DNA of 64,000 nt from JAWKMZ01 sp041391965 (GTDB lineage Bacteria > Bacteroidota > Bacteroidia > Flavobacteriales > Flavobacteriaceae). How positions within the stretch are numbered: the first letter of the stretch is position 1; the number at the start of each line of letters is the position of its first letter. A program made the translations under genes and the position numbers. Positions 9,782 through 18,732 of this stretch are shown here, one piece after another. The notes under the pieces were generated by a model. It was not told the DNA's origin. It saw nothing but the letters and a program-made list of their open reading frames with translations, and did no database searches. The stretch is from positions 372,001 through 436,000 of the forward strand of contig JAWKMZ010000003.1 of assembly GCA_041391965.1 (NCBI GenBank), given 5' to 3'.

Positions 9782-11109
9782 TAATTACAGTATTGATCAG
9801 CAATAGCAATAGCTTCAGAAATTATTTTTAAACCTTCATCCACTTCATCTTTACTCACATTTAAAGGTGGAGCAATAAAAATCCAGTTCCATCTTACAAA
9901 GGTGAACATGCCTAATTCTCTAATCTTTGCAGCCATCTTATTAGTAACTTCCATTTCGTTAGGTTTTGCATTCCAAGGTGTTACTGGTTCTTTTGTTTTT
10001 CGGTTTTTAACTAATTCTATACAACCTAATAAGCCTGTGTTTCTAAAATCGCCAATAGATGGATGCTTCGTTTTTAGTTTTTCAACTTCAGCTTCAATGT
10101 ATTTTCCCATTTCAGCAGCACGTGCTACTAAATTTTCTTCTTCTATAATTTTTAAATTCTCAAGAGCAGCAGCACATGCAACAGGATGTGCAGAATAGGT
10201 TAAACCAATAGCCATAGGATTATCATTAAAATATGCTGCAATCTTATCAGTAACAACAACTCCTCCAAGTGGAAGATAGCCTGACGTTAAACCTTTAGCT
10301 AAACACATGATATCTGGAGTAACCTTGTGATGGTCTATTCCGAACATTTTTCCTGTGCGACCAAAACCACTCATCACTTCATCGTCAATCATCATAATTC
10401 CGTATGTATCACATAATTCTCTGACGCGTTTCAAGTACATTGGTGGATATTTAATACATCCTGATGAACCTGATTCACCTTCAAATAAAATAGCAGCAAC
10501 ACTCTCTGGATTTTCAAATTGAACAACACGCTTTAAATGCGCAATAGCACGTTCACCGCATTCTTCAATAGAATTAGAATTCCAAGGACAACGATAGGCA
10601 TACGGGTTTTCAACATGCACAACATTTGGCATCGCTTGGCTATCTACCGCAAAACGTCTTGGGTCACCTCCTGCAGTCATTGCGCCATATGTTGCTCCAT
10701 GATAGGCTCTATAATGTGCAATTATTTTATGTCGTCCTGTGTATATTCGTGCTAACTTGATAGCATTTTCAATGGCTTCGGCACCTCCAAGTGTGAAAAA
10801 GGTTTTTGTTAGATTTCCTGGTGTAATTTCTGCAAGTTTCTTCCCTAATTTACCTCTAACATCAGTTGCCATTCCTGGATACACATAACTTACTTCCTGC
10901 ATTTGCTTAGCGACTGCATCCGTAATACGTTGATTTCCATGACCAATATTGACATTCATTAATTGAGAAGAAAAATCTAAATATTTTTTTCCGTTTCGAT
11001 CATAAACATAAGAGCCTTTAGCATGAGATGCGTTTATAGGATTTAATCCTCCTTGTTTAGACCACGAAAATAATGTGTAATCGAGATTGTCTTTTATGAT
11101 TTGATCCAT
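9781..11109 (-). CDS. Class III (omega-amino acid:pyruvate type) aminotransferase
   Basis: This 442-residue fold-type I PLP enzyme belongs to the class III aminotransferases. The PLP lysine lies in CLAKGLTSG, the cofactor Asp in MIDDEVMSGFGRTG, and the phosphate-binding region is FTLGGAEAIENAIKLAR. In this cluster it probably transaminates beta-alanine and beta-aminoisobutyrate to malonate semialdehyde and methylmalonate semialdehyde, the substrates of the MmsA encoded just upstream. The sequence also resembles taurine:pyruvate and other omega-aminotransferases, so the amino donor is inferred from position. It lies 107 nt after mmsA and overlaps the transporter start by one base. Confidence 0.87.
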   Translation of the reverse strand: MDQIIKDNLDYTLFSWSKQGGLNPINASHAKGSYVYDRNGKKYLDFSSQLMNVNIGHGNQRITDAVAKQMQEVSYVYPGMATDVRGKLGKKLAEITPGNLTKTFFTLGGAEAIENAIKLARIYTGRHKIIAHYRAYHGATYGAMTAGGDPRRFAVDSQAMPNVVHVENPYAYRCPWNSNSIEECGERAIAHLKRVVQFENPESVAAILFEGESGSSGCIKYPPMYLKRVRELCDTYGIMMIDDEVMSGFGRTGKMFGIDHHKVTPDIMCLAKGLTSGYLPLGGVVVTDKIAAYFNDNPMAIGLTYSAHPVACAAALENLKIIEEENLVARAAEMGKYIEAEVEKLKTKHPSIGDFRNTGLLGCIELVKNRKTKEPVTPWNAKPNEMEVTNKMAAKIRELGMFTFVRWNWIFIAPPLNVSKDEVDEGLKIISEAIAIADQYCN

Positions 11110-11216
11110 TTATTATATAGTTGTTGTTTTGAAATATCTTTGAAATTGATTTACTATGATTTGACGAGATTCCAAATATTGTTTTTATTCTTCTAACAAT
11201 TTTGGGATAAGCAGGC

Positions 11217-12683
11217 TTAACTCATCCAATTGGTTTTTGATTCTGGGTTCCATTTGATGGTTGTTTTTTTATTTTGTGTCCAAAATTCAATAGAACTTCG
11301 TCCTGTAATATCACCAACACCAAATTTAGATTCATTCCATCCACCAAAAGAAAAAGGTTCTCGTGGTACAGGAACTCCAATATTGACACCAATCATTCCA
11401 GCACTTGCACGATCCATCACTTGTTTTGCCAAACCACCACTTTGTGTAAATACAGCGGCTGCATTACCATAATTAGAACCATTTTCTATTTCAATCGCTT
11501 CGTCCAAATCTTTAGCTCGAATAATGGAAATTACTGGTCCAAAAATTTCCTCACGAGCCACAGACATATCAGTGGTAACATAATCTAAAATGGTTGGCCC
11601 AACATAGTAGCCACCTTCTTTTCCTCTAACCGTTGCATGGCGTCCATCTAAAAGAATTTTTGCACCATTTCGTTCTGCCTCATCAATATAGCCTTCAATA
11701 CGTGCTTTGGCTTCAGCACTAATGACTGAACCTAAATTCTCTCCAGGTATAATAGCTTTTGCTTCTTCAACCATTCTGTCAATAATATGCTGCACTTTGT
11801 CAACACCAACCATCACAGAAGCAGCCATACAACGCTGTCCTGCACAACCTGACATTGATGCAACCACATTTGAAGAGGTCATCTCTAAATTAGCATCTGG
11901 CAATACGATTAAGTGATTTTTTGCACCTCCTAAAGCTACACAACGCTTTAAAGTTGATGTTGCGCGTTTGTAAACAATTTTTGCCACTTTAGTAGAACCT
12001 ACAAAAGAAACTGCTTTAATTTCTGGATGGTCACAAATGGCTTCTACCACATCTTTACCTCCATTGACAATATTAAAAACACCATCAGGAAGTCCAGCTT
12101 CTTTAAGTAATTCTGCCATTCTTACTGTGCTCAAAGGCACTAATTCTGAAGGTTTCATAACCATGGTATTCCCTAAAACCAAAGCGTTTGGTAAGGTCCA
12201 ATGTGGCACCATATTTGGAAAATTAAAAGGCGTAATCGATGCAACAACGCCAAGTGGCTTGCGTTCAATTCTACATTCTACACCTTTACTTACTTCTTGA
12301 ACTTCGTTAACAATAATTTGTGGTATCGATACTGCAAACTCACAAAGCTCCATACTTTTTTCGACTTCGGCTTTAGCTTCACCATAGGTTTTGCCGTTTT
12401 CTAATTGCACCAGTTTTGTCAGTTCTTCCATATGTTTTTCTAATAGCGAACGATACCTAAAAAAAATTTGTACGCGCTCTTTAAAGGTCATATCTGACCA
12501 AGCAGGAAATGCTTTTTTTGCCGCTTGCACAGCAGCAGCAACGTCTTGTGTTGTTGATAATGGGATAGAAGAAATTTTGCTACCATCTAAAGGACTTACA
12601 ACATCCATGGACTTTTGTCCATTTCTTTCAAATTTACCATCTATATAATTTTTTACTTCGGAAAGGGTCTCACTTACAAGCAT
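11217..12683 (-). CDS. mmsA: CoA-acylating (methyl)malonate-semialdehyde dehydrogenase
   Basis: This 488-residue aldehyde dehydrogenase is of the MmsA type. The catalytic Cys is in GCAGQRCMAAS, FVGSTKVAKIVY forms the NAD loop, and ITPFNFPNMVPHWTLPNAL is the MmsA-like signature. It converts malonate semialdehyde to acetyl-CoA, or methylmalonate semialdehyde to propionyl-CoA, with CO2 and NADH. This is the last step of uracil and thymine degradation and also of valine catabolism. It is the promoter-proximal gene of the leftward cluster, with a TATATTTG element 95-102 nt upstream of the start. The length is standard. Confidence 0.93.
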   Translation of the reverse strand: MLVSETLSEVKNYIDGKFERNGQKSMDVVSPLDGSKISSIPLSTTQDVAAAVQAAKKAFPAWSDMTFKERVQIFFRYRSLLEKHMEELTKLVQLENGKTYGEAKAEVEKSMELCEFAVSIPQIIVNEVQEVSKGVECRIERKPLGVVASITPFNFPNMVPHWTLPNALVLGNTMVMKPSELVPLSTVRMAELLKEAGLPDGVFNIVNGGKDVVEAICDHPEIKAVSFVGSTKVAKIVYKRATSTLKRCVALGGAKNHLIVLPDANLEMTSSNVVASMSGCAGQRCMAASVMVGVDKVQHIIDRMVEEAKAIIPGENLGSVISAEAKARIEGYIDEAERNGAKILLDGRHATVRGKEGGYYVGPTILDYVTTDMSVAREEIFGPVISIIRAKDLDEAIEIENGSNYGNAAAVFTQSGGLAKQVMDRASAGMIGVNIGVPVPREPFSFGGWNESKFGVGDITGRSSIEFWTQNKKTTIKWNPESKTNWMS

Positions 12684-12777
12684 CTTCTTAAGGATTAATT
12701 ATCTAATTTTTGAACAAAAAATAAGAATGTGATAGAAATTTAGCTTTAAAATTGACAATTTCTAATTACATTCTATT

Positions 12778-12785
12778 CAAATATA
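12778..12785 (-). promoter_or_regulatory. Candidate -7 element for the pyrimidine degradation cluster
   Basis: Read on the minus strand this is TATATTTG, an exact match to the Bacteroidota -7 consensus TAnnTTTG, and it lies about 95 nt upstream of mmsA. No clear TTTG -33 box was found at the expected spacing. It is the only good match in the 255-nt gap between ade and mmsA. An AT-rich leader of about 85 nt would result. Confidence 0.4.
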
Positions 12786-12938
12786 TGAAATTAATATTAA
12801 AAAGATGGTTTTTGTAAAAGACTAATAAAGTAACAATAAAACACTGATGATGCAGATAATTATGAAATTCGCTGATTTTGTTTGAATCAAAATTCATTAT
12901 ATGTATCTTAAAAAACCTGTGGTATCTACATTATATTT

Positions 12939-14561
12939 CTATTTAATTTCTAATGATGTGAATTTGAATGAAGTTCCATTAAACAAGCCTTTATCGCTCA
13001 ATTTTAATGACGGAATGACTAACAACGCCATAAACGACAAAGTCATATAAGGTGCATGAAGTGTACTGCCTAATTGCTTTGCCATTTTATCGAGTTTAGC
13101 ATAACTATTCCCGATGGTTTTACCATCTTGATCACTCATAATTCCAGCCACAGGAAGTGGCACAATTTTTTCTTCAGAATTAGATATTGCACAAATACCA
13201 CCTTTGTTTTTAATGATAAGGTTCACGGCTTTACAAATGGCTTCATCACTCACACCTACTGCAATAATGTTATGAGAATCATGTCCAACAGAACTTGCGA
13301 TGGCACCTTCTTTTAGTCCAAAATTCTTAATAAATGCGATAGCAGGTTTCTGGTTTTGGTAGCGATTAACCACAGTCATTTTTAAAATATCTTTATCAAC
13401 ATTTGAAACTAAATTTCCATCTTGAAGCAAACTTTCAGCAGTAATTTCATTAGTTACCAACTGGCCATCTAAGGCTTCAATAACTCTGATTTGTTTGGCA
13501 GACGATTCAAACTGAAAATCAGAAATTTGCTTTTTATTGGTGTTAAAATTGTTTAAAATTTCAAAAGAAGTCGATTTAATAAGTGATCTTCCGTTATCAA
13601 AAACCAAGTTGCCATCAATATAGGTTTGAAGTGTCTTAAAATTTATTAAATCTTCAACAACAATACAATCAGCAGCATCGCCTTCTTTTAATAAGCCAAC
13701 CTCCAAATTATAATGTTTTACAGGATTGATACAAGCGGCTTGTAGCACTTTAAAAACATCTATGTTTTTGGCTACAGCTCTTGCACACAAATGATTAATA
13801 TGATGCAACAGCAAATCATCAGGATGTTTATCATCGCTACAAAACATCATCGTTTCGAAATAGTCAGGCAATAAATTGATGAGTGCTTCAAAATTTTTGG
13901 CAGCAGACCCTTCACGAATTAAAACTTTCATTCCTTTTTGAAGTTTTTCTAAACCTTCATCATAAGTAAAACATTCGTGGTCTGTTGAAATTCCTGCGTT
14001 AATATATTTGGTCACATCAGCACCTCGTAATCCTGGAGCATGACCATCAACTGGCTTGTTATAGTGTTTTGCCCAAGCTATTTTTTTCAACACTTCATGA
14101 TCATCAAACAGAACTCCTGGATAATTCATCATTTCGGCCAAATACTTAATATCTGGATTAGCCAACAACTTCTGAATGCCTTCAGAATCAATCACTGCTC
14201 CAGCCGACTCAAAGCTGGTTGCTGGCACACAAGAAGGAGCTCCAAAATTGAATTTAAAAGGCGTTTGTTTTCCATTTTTAATCATAAAATTAACGCCATC
14301 AATACCTAATACATTGGCTATTTCATGCGGATCGGAAACGGTTGCAACAGTTCCGTGTGTTACTGCCAAACGTGCAAATTCACTTGGCACTAACATAGAA
14401 CTTTCAATATGAATATGAGCATCGACAAAACCTGGAAGAATGTAATGCTCAACCTCGTGTTGTTTTTCTTCAATACGTGAAATCTTTCCGTTTTCAATAG
14501 TTACTTCGCCTTTGTAAATGCGTTTATTTTGAATATCGACTATTTGACCTTGTAGTTTCAT
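12939..14561 (-). CDS. ade: Adenine deaminase
   Basis: This 540-residue amidohydrolase deaminates adenine to hypoxanthine. Metal-binding His49/His51 lie in [10 protein letters not shown], followed by the family signature [17 protein letters not shown] and the C-terminal [14 protein letters not shown] and [11 protein letters not shown] blocks of bacterial Ade. The N- and C-terminal beta-sandwich parts and the TIM barrel are all present. The ATG directly follows the tilS stop with no intervening base, so the two are probably co-transcribed. It supplies purine salvage next to, but separated by 255 nt from, the pyrimidine catabolic genes. Confidence 0.94.
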   Translation of the reverse strand: MKLQGQIVDIQNKRIYKGEVTIENGKISRIEEKQHEVEHYILPGFVDAHIHIESSMLVPSEFARLAVTHGTVATVSDPHEIANVLGIDGVNFMIKNGKQTPFKFNFGAPSCVPATSFESAGAVIDSEGIQKLLANPDIKYLAEMMNYPGVLFDDHEVLKKIAWAKHYNKPVDGHAPGLRGADVTKYINAGISTDHECFTYDEGLEKLQKGMKVLIREGSAAKNFEALINLLPDYFETMMFCSDDKHPDDLLLHHINHLCARAVAKNIDVFKVLQAACINPVKHYNLEVGLLKEGDAADCIVVEDLINFKTLQTYIDGNLVFDNGRSLIKSTSFEILNNFNTNKKQISDFQFESSAKQIRVIEALDGQLVTNEITAESLLQDGNLVSNVDKDILKMTVVNRYQNQKPAIAFIKNFGLKEGAIASSVGHDSHNIIAVGVSDEAICKAVNLIIKNKGGICAISNSEEKIVPLPVAGIMSDQDGKTIGNSYAKLDKMAKQLGSTLHAPYMTLSFMALLVIPSLKLSDKGLFNGTSFKFTSLEIK

Positions 14562-15872
14562 TTATTGAATTTCAATTTTTAAAATTTGTTTCGTTTTTTC
14601 TGTTACCATAAAACGCGCATCAGCACGTTTTCCAACAATCCAGACAATAGTGTTATTGGAACAAAGCAACCAACTATTTTCTTTATCAATAAGAGATAGT
14701 TTTTCGTCTTTAAAATATTTACTCAACTTCTTTTTACCTTTCATTCCTGAAGGGTAAAAATAGTCGCCTTCTTGCCATTGACGGACTTTTAGCGGAAATT
14801 TTAATTTATTTTTATCCAAATAAATAACCTCAGCCTTTTTATTTAAAACAGCGTCAACTTCATCAAAAAGCAAAACTCCAAAGGGTGTTTTTACTTCTTT
14901 TTCGCCTTCTGAGATGCAAATTTCATCATAATTTTCATCAGCAGTCATTTCAGTTAACAACAAGTAATCTCTATCTTTTATTAAGCGATGGGTTGATGAA
15001 AGCACTTGCTTGCCAGATTGTGTGTCTAACAAATTGGCAACGTCATTCCATTCGGTAAAATTAAAATCTTTCAATAATTCATAAAGATACGCTTTTGGGT
15101 TTGACAGTTTTTTAAGCTTTTTGACATTCAATTTTATAAGATTTCCTTCTACAGAAACCACTTTTTTCTGAAGACTGATTATAGCATCTTCAACAATGGT
15201 TTTTGTGTCATTCAAATGCTTTTGTGTGTGTTGAAAATTAGACAGCATTTGCGGATTAATATCTTTTAAAATAGGAATAACTTTATGCCGCAATTTGTTG
15301 CGCAAATAGTTGTTGGATGCGTTACTACTATCATCTCGCCATTGCAAACGGTTATTTTTTGCATAAGCAGCAATGGTTTGACGCGAAAAAGGAAGTAAAG
15401 GTCGCACAACGATGTCATTCACTTCAGGAATTCCTATCAAACCGTCCAAACCTGTACCACGAGAGAGGTTAATTAAAAACGTTTCTAAATTATCATCGGC
15501 ATGATGTGCTGTTAAAATGTAGTCAAAATGCAATTGTTCAGCCAATTCATAAAACCAATTGTAACGCAACGCTCTGGCTGCTAATTGTGTGGATAACTTA
15601 TGTTGTTTTGTGTAGGCTTTTGTATCAAAACTTTCAATAAAAACTTCCAATTCTAAATCTTCGGCAAGTTGTAATACAAAATCTTCATCAGCATCACTTT
15701 CATCAGCTCTCAAATTAAAATTACAATGTGCCAAAGCAAAATTCAGCTTTAATTGATGGCATAAATGAGTCAATACCACACTATCCAAACCACCTGAAAT
15801 AGCAATAAGAAGTTTGCCTTTTGTAAGAAAAGTAAGGTTTTGAGTTATATGATTTTGAAAGTTTTTGGTCAT
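14562..15872 (-). CDS. tilS: tRNA(Ile)-lysidine synthase
   Basis: TilS adds lysine to C34 of the CAU-anticodon tRNA-Ile so that it reads AUA; the gene is essential in most bacteria. The 436-residue protein has the PP-loop ATP-pyrophosphatase motif SGGLDS at 26-31, the LTAHHADDNLETFLINLSRGTG segment shared by TilS enzymes (about 120-140), an NNYLRNKLRH stretch and the C-terminal TilS domain with DYFYPSGMKGKKKLSKYF. Length and domain order match the family. It heads a two-gene unit with ade. Confidence 0.95.
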   Translation of the reverse strand: MTKNFQNHITQNLTFLTKGKLLIAISGGLDSVVLTHLCHQLKLNFALAHCNFNLRADESDADEDFVLQLAEDLELEVFIESFDTKAYTKQHKLSTQLAARALRYNWFYELAEQLHFDYILTAHHADDNLETFLINLSRGTGLDGLIGIPEVNDIVVRPLLPFSRQTIAAYAKNNRLQWRDDSSNASNNYLRNKLRHKVIPILKDINPQMLSNFQHTQKHLNDTKTIVEDAIISLQKKVVSVEGNLIKLNVKKLKKLSNPKAYLYELLKDFNFTEWNDVANLLDTQSGKQVLSSTHRLIKDRDYLLLTEMTADENYDEICISEGEKEVKTPFGVLLFDEVDAVLNKKAEVIYLDKNKLKFPLKVRQWQEGDYFYPSGMKGKKKLSKYFKDEKLSLIDKENSWLLCSNNTIVWIVGKRADARFMVTEKTKQILKIEIQ

Positions 15873-15911
15873 TGTTTTACGACAAATTCACGAATGATTC
15901 AATATAAATAT

Positions 15912-15919
15912 CAAATATA
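15912..15919 (-). promoter_or_regulatory. Candidate -7 element for tilS-ade
   Basis: The minus-strand sequence is TATATTTG, an exact TAnnTTTG match, about 40 nt upstream of the tilS start in the 88-nt gap after pabB. A clear TTTG -33 box is not visible at 17-23 nt spacing, so the match is partial. Confidence 0.45.
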
Positions 15920-15960
15920 CCAACTTGAAACTTTTAACATTGAATTTAAAACAGAAAACT

Positions 15961-17259
15961 TTAGTTCTCCAAAACCTCACGCATAGCTTTTGCTTTCAAC
16001 AAACACTCTTCATACTCTTTTTGAGGATCACTTTTGGCTGTAATTGCACCTCCAACAGAATACGATACATAGTGTGTTGACGCATTATACAAAATGCTAC
16101 GAATGATGACATTAAAATCAAAATCACCTTGCGGAGAAAAATATCCAACCGCTCCAGAATAGAGTCCACGCTTGGTTTCTTCAAGTGCTTCAATAATTTT
16201 CATTGCCGAAATTTTTGGAGCTCCTGTCATGCTTCCCATAGGAAATGTAGAAGCAATGACATCAACAGGATGTGTGTTTTTATCAATTTTTGAGGTGATT
16301 GTGGATACCAATTGGTGCACTTGCGGAAAGCTGTACACTTTGCACAATTCTTCCACATTGACACTTCCTTTAATAGCTGTTTTGGACAAATCATTTCGCA
16401 CCAAATCAACTATCATGATATTTTCACTTTGTTCTTTTTGATCGTTTTGAAGATTAATTTTTAATTGTTCATCTTCATTTTTATTTGACGACCGTTTAGC
16501 AGTTCCTTTTATAGGTTGCGAAACAATTGTAGTTCCTTTCTTTTTCAAATAACGCTCAGGTGAAGCAGACAACAAATACGTATCAAACGACTTAAAAAAT
16601 GTTGCAAAAGGCGTTTTTGAAATGGAATTAAGTTTTTGATAGGTTTCCAACGGATTGATTATAGTGTCTTCAGCATAAAATTCCTGACAAAAATTAGCTT
16701 CATAAATATCGCCTCGATGAATATGTTCCAACATGGTGTTGACTTTTTCAAAATAAGCTTCTTTATGAATGCGAAGTTTTATTTTGATGTCATCGTTTTT
16801 TTTAATTGATGGTTCTTGTAAAATTTTGTAATGTTGAATCGTACTCAAATCAGTTTCCAACGCATCATCAATCATGTTTAAATATTGAATTTCAACAGAA
16901 GTTTCTTTGATAAAAAACAACCTTTTAGGTTGAAAAAAATACATCTCTGGAAATTCTAAACCGTCAAAATTAGTAGATGTTAAAGGCTCTAAATCGTTTT
17001 TCAAATCATAGGTTAAATACCCAAAAATCCAATCTTTAGTAATAGTTTGATACTCCTTTAATCTCTCAAAAGCATCGCAAACATCTGTTTTTATGCAAGT
17101 AAACGCATCAACTGCTAAGATGGCATCAAAGGTTTCATGGTTTTGATGATACGCATTAGAATCTAACCAAACTACATCATCAAATTGCTGACTCCACAAC
17201 AGTAATTGCTGTTTAAAACAACTAATATTCTTAATTTCAATTAATTTTTGTGTTCGCAA
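15961..17259 (-). CDS. pabB: Aminodeoxychorismate synthase component I (PabB-type chorismate-binding enzyme)
   Basis: This 432-residue protein is a chorismate-utilising enzyme. Near residue 250 it has PIKGTAKR, where the lysine marks PabB (TrpE enzymes have PIAGT there). Further signatures are FPMGSMTGAPKISAMKIIE and the C-terminal YSVGGAITAKSDP. It should convert chorismate to 4-amino-4-deoxychorismate for folate, with ammonia from a PabA/TrpG glutaminase that is not in this window. The start codon that fits the frame is TTG (complement of 17257-17259), preceded by AAAAAGG. An in-frame stop lies further upstream with no ATG between. It is transcribed divergently from the DEAD-box helicase. 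Confidence 0.9.
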   Translation of the reverse strand: MRTQKLIEIKNISCFKQQLLLWSQQFDDVVWLDSNAYHQNHETFDAILAVDAFTCIKTDVCDAFERLKEYQTITKDWIFGYLTYDLKNDLEPLTSTNFDGLEFPEMYFFQPKRLFFIKETSVEIQYLNMIDDALETDLSTIQHYKILQEPSIKKNDDIKIKLRIHKEAYFEKVNTMLEHIHRGDIYEANFCQEFYAEDTIINPLETYQKLNSISKTPFATFFKSFDTYLLSASPERYLKKKGTTIVSQPIKGTAKRSSNKNEDEQLKINLQNDQKEQSENIMIVDLVRNDLSKTAIKGSVNVEELCKVYSFPQVHQLVSTITSKIDKNTHPVDVIASTFPMGSMTGAPKISAMKIIEALEETKRGLYSGAVGYFSPQGDFDFNVIIRSILYNASTHYVSYSVGGAITAKSDPQKEYEECLLKAKAMREVLEN

Positions 17260-17285
17260 CCTTTTTGCAGATTTATGATTTAGAA

Positions 17286-17293
17286 CAAAGTTA
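17286..17293 (-). promoter_or_regulatory. Candidate -7 element for pabB
   Basis: The minus strand reads TAACTTTG, an exact TAnnTTTG match, 27 nt upstream of the TTG start of pabB. It forms a back-to-back pair with the element at 17337-17344 in the 102-nt divergent spacer. Confidence 0.5.
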
Positions 17294-17336
17294 AACAGTT
17301 ATCAGTAATAAAAAACTACTTTAATACAGAATAGAT

Positions 17337-17344
17337 TACCTTTG
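17337..17344 (+). promoter_or_regulatory. Candidate -7 element for the DEAD-box helicase
   Basis: TACCTTTG is an exact TAnnTTTG match whose end lies 17 nt before the GTG start at 17362, so the predicted 5' leader is only about 10 nt. No obvious -33 TTTG is present at the usual spacing. Confidence 0.5.
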
Positions 17345-17361
17345 CAACTAAATTTTTAATT

Positions 17362-18714
17362 GTGACTTTTCAAGATTTAAACCTAAACAATCCATTATAT
17401 AACGCTTTAAACGATTTAGGCTATACTACACCAACACCAATACAAGAACAAGCATTTAACGTGGTTGCTTCTGGTAGTGATGTGGTTGGTATTGCACAAA
17501 CCGGAACAGGTAAGACCTTTGCCTATATGTTGCCCATCTTAAAAAATCTGGCTTATTCTACACAAGATAATCCCAGAATTTTGGTTTTGGTGCCCACGCG
17601 TGAGCTGGTTGTACAAGTGGTAGAAGAAATTGAAAAGTTAGCAAAATACATCAATGTTCGCGTTCTTGGTGTTTATGGAGGCGTCAATATCAACACTCAA
17701 AAACAAGCAGTTGCTCAAGGTTTGGATATTATTGTAGCCACTCCAGGACGCTTGTTTGATTTGGCAGTAAGCCATGTATTGCAACTCAAATCTATTCAAA
17801 AAATTGTGATTGATGAAGTTGATGTGATGCTCGATTTGGGTTTTAGGCATCAACTTTTAAACATTTTTGATTTACTCCCTCAACGCAGACAAAACATCAT
17901 GTTTTCTGCAACCATGACACAAGAGGTTGATGAATTAATAACCAGTTTTTTTACAAAACCCATTCGTATAACCGTTGCTGTTTCTGGTACACCATTAGAA
18001 AATATCAGTCAGCAACGCTACAACATCCCAAATTTTTATACTAAAATAAATGTATTAGAACAGTTGTTGAGCGATAAAGACACTTATAATAAAGTTCTGA
18101 TTTTTGTCGCTTATAAAAAAATGGCAGACCGTTTATTTGACCAATTGGAGACGCTTTTTAAAGACGAAAACTGTGTTATCCATTCTAATAAAACGCAAAA
18201 TTACAGGTTGCGGAGTATTGAACAGTTTAGAGAAGGTGCCAATCGAATTTTGATTGCTACAGATGTCATGGCTCGTGGTTTGGATATTGACAATGTAAGC
18301 CATGTAATTAATTTTGACACACCAACCTATCCTGAAAATTACATGCACAGAATTGGTAGAACGGGTCGTGCAGAACGCAAAGGGATTGCTTTATTGTTTT
18401 CAACAGAAGACGAACAAGATGCAGTAAAAGCCATTGAAGCATTGATGCAAATGGAAATTGATGTGGTTGCACTTCCTGAAACTGTTGAAATTTCTAAAGA
18501 TTTAATTGAAGAAGAACGCCCACAAATTAAAGAACGAAATAATCCTTTAAAACAAAAAAAAGAAGGTTTATTTGAATCAGCGTTTCACGAAAAAAAAGAC
18601 AAAAACAAAAAGAAAAATTTAGGTGGCTCTTACCGAAGAGAGCTTGCTAAAAAATATAAAAAACCAAAAACCCGTGGCGACAAAAACGCCAACAGAAAAA
18701 ACAAAAGAAAATAA
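17362..18714 (+). CDS. DEAD-box ATP-dependent RNA helicase (motif II reads DEVD)
   Basis: This 450-residue helicase has the complete SF2 core: Q motif (PTPIQEQ), motif I AQTGTGKT (45-52), Ia PTRELV, motif II DEVD (about 152-155), motif III SAT, motif V RGLD and motif VI HRIGRTGR. A basic Lys/Arg-rich tail (about 385-450) is typical of RhlE-like flavobacterial helicases acting on structured RNA or ribosome precursors. The third residue of motif II is Val rather than Ala. The start is GTG; no ATG fits upstream, and the N-terminus TFQDLNLNNPL matches the family start. It is followed after 18 nt by the S1/P1 nuclease. Confidence 0.93.
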   Translation: MTFQDLNLNNPLYNALNDLGYTTPTPIQEQAFNVVASGSDVVGIAQTGTGKTFAYMLPILKNLAYSTQDNPRILVLVPTRELVVQVVEEIEKLAKYINVRVLGVYGGVNINTQKQAVAQGLDIIVATPGRLFDLAVSHVLQLKSIQKIVIDEVDVMLDLGFRHQLLNIFDLLPQRRQNIMFSATMTQEVDELITSFFTKPIRITVAVSGTPLENISQQRYNIPNFYTKINVLEQLLSDKDTYNKVLIFVAYKKMADRLFDQLETLFKDENCVIHSNKTQNYRLRSIEQFREGANRILIATDVMARGLDIDNVSHVINFDTPTYPENYMHRIGRTGRAERKGIALLFSTEDEQDAVKAIEALMQMEIDVVALPETVEISKDLIEEERPQIKERNNPLKQKKEGLFESAFHEKKDKNKKKNLGGSYRRELAKKYKKPKTRGDKNANRKNKRK

Positions 18715-18732
18715 CATTAAACCTTTTACTTT

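Noticed and set aside
15961..17259. Anthranilate synthase component I (TrpE)
   Set aside because: The active-site motif is PIKGT, the PabB form, and no trp genes adjoin.
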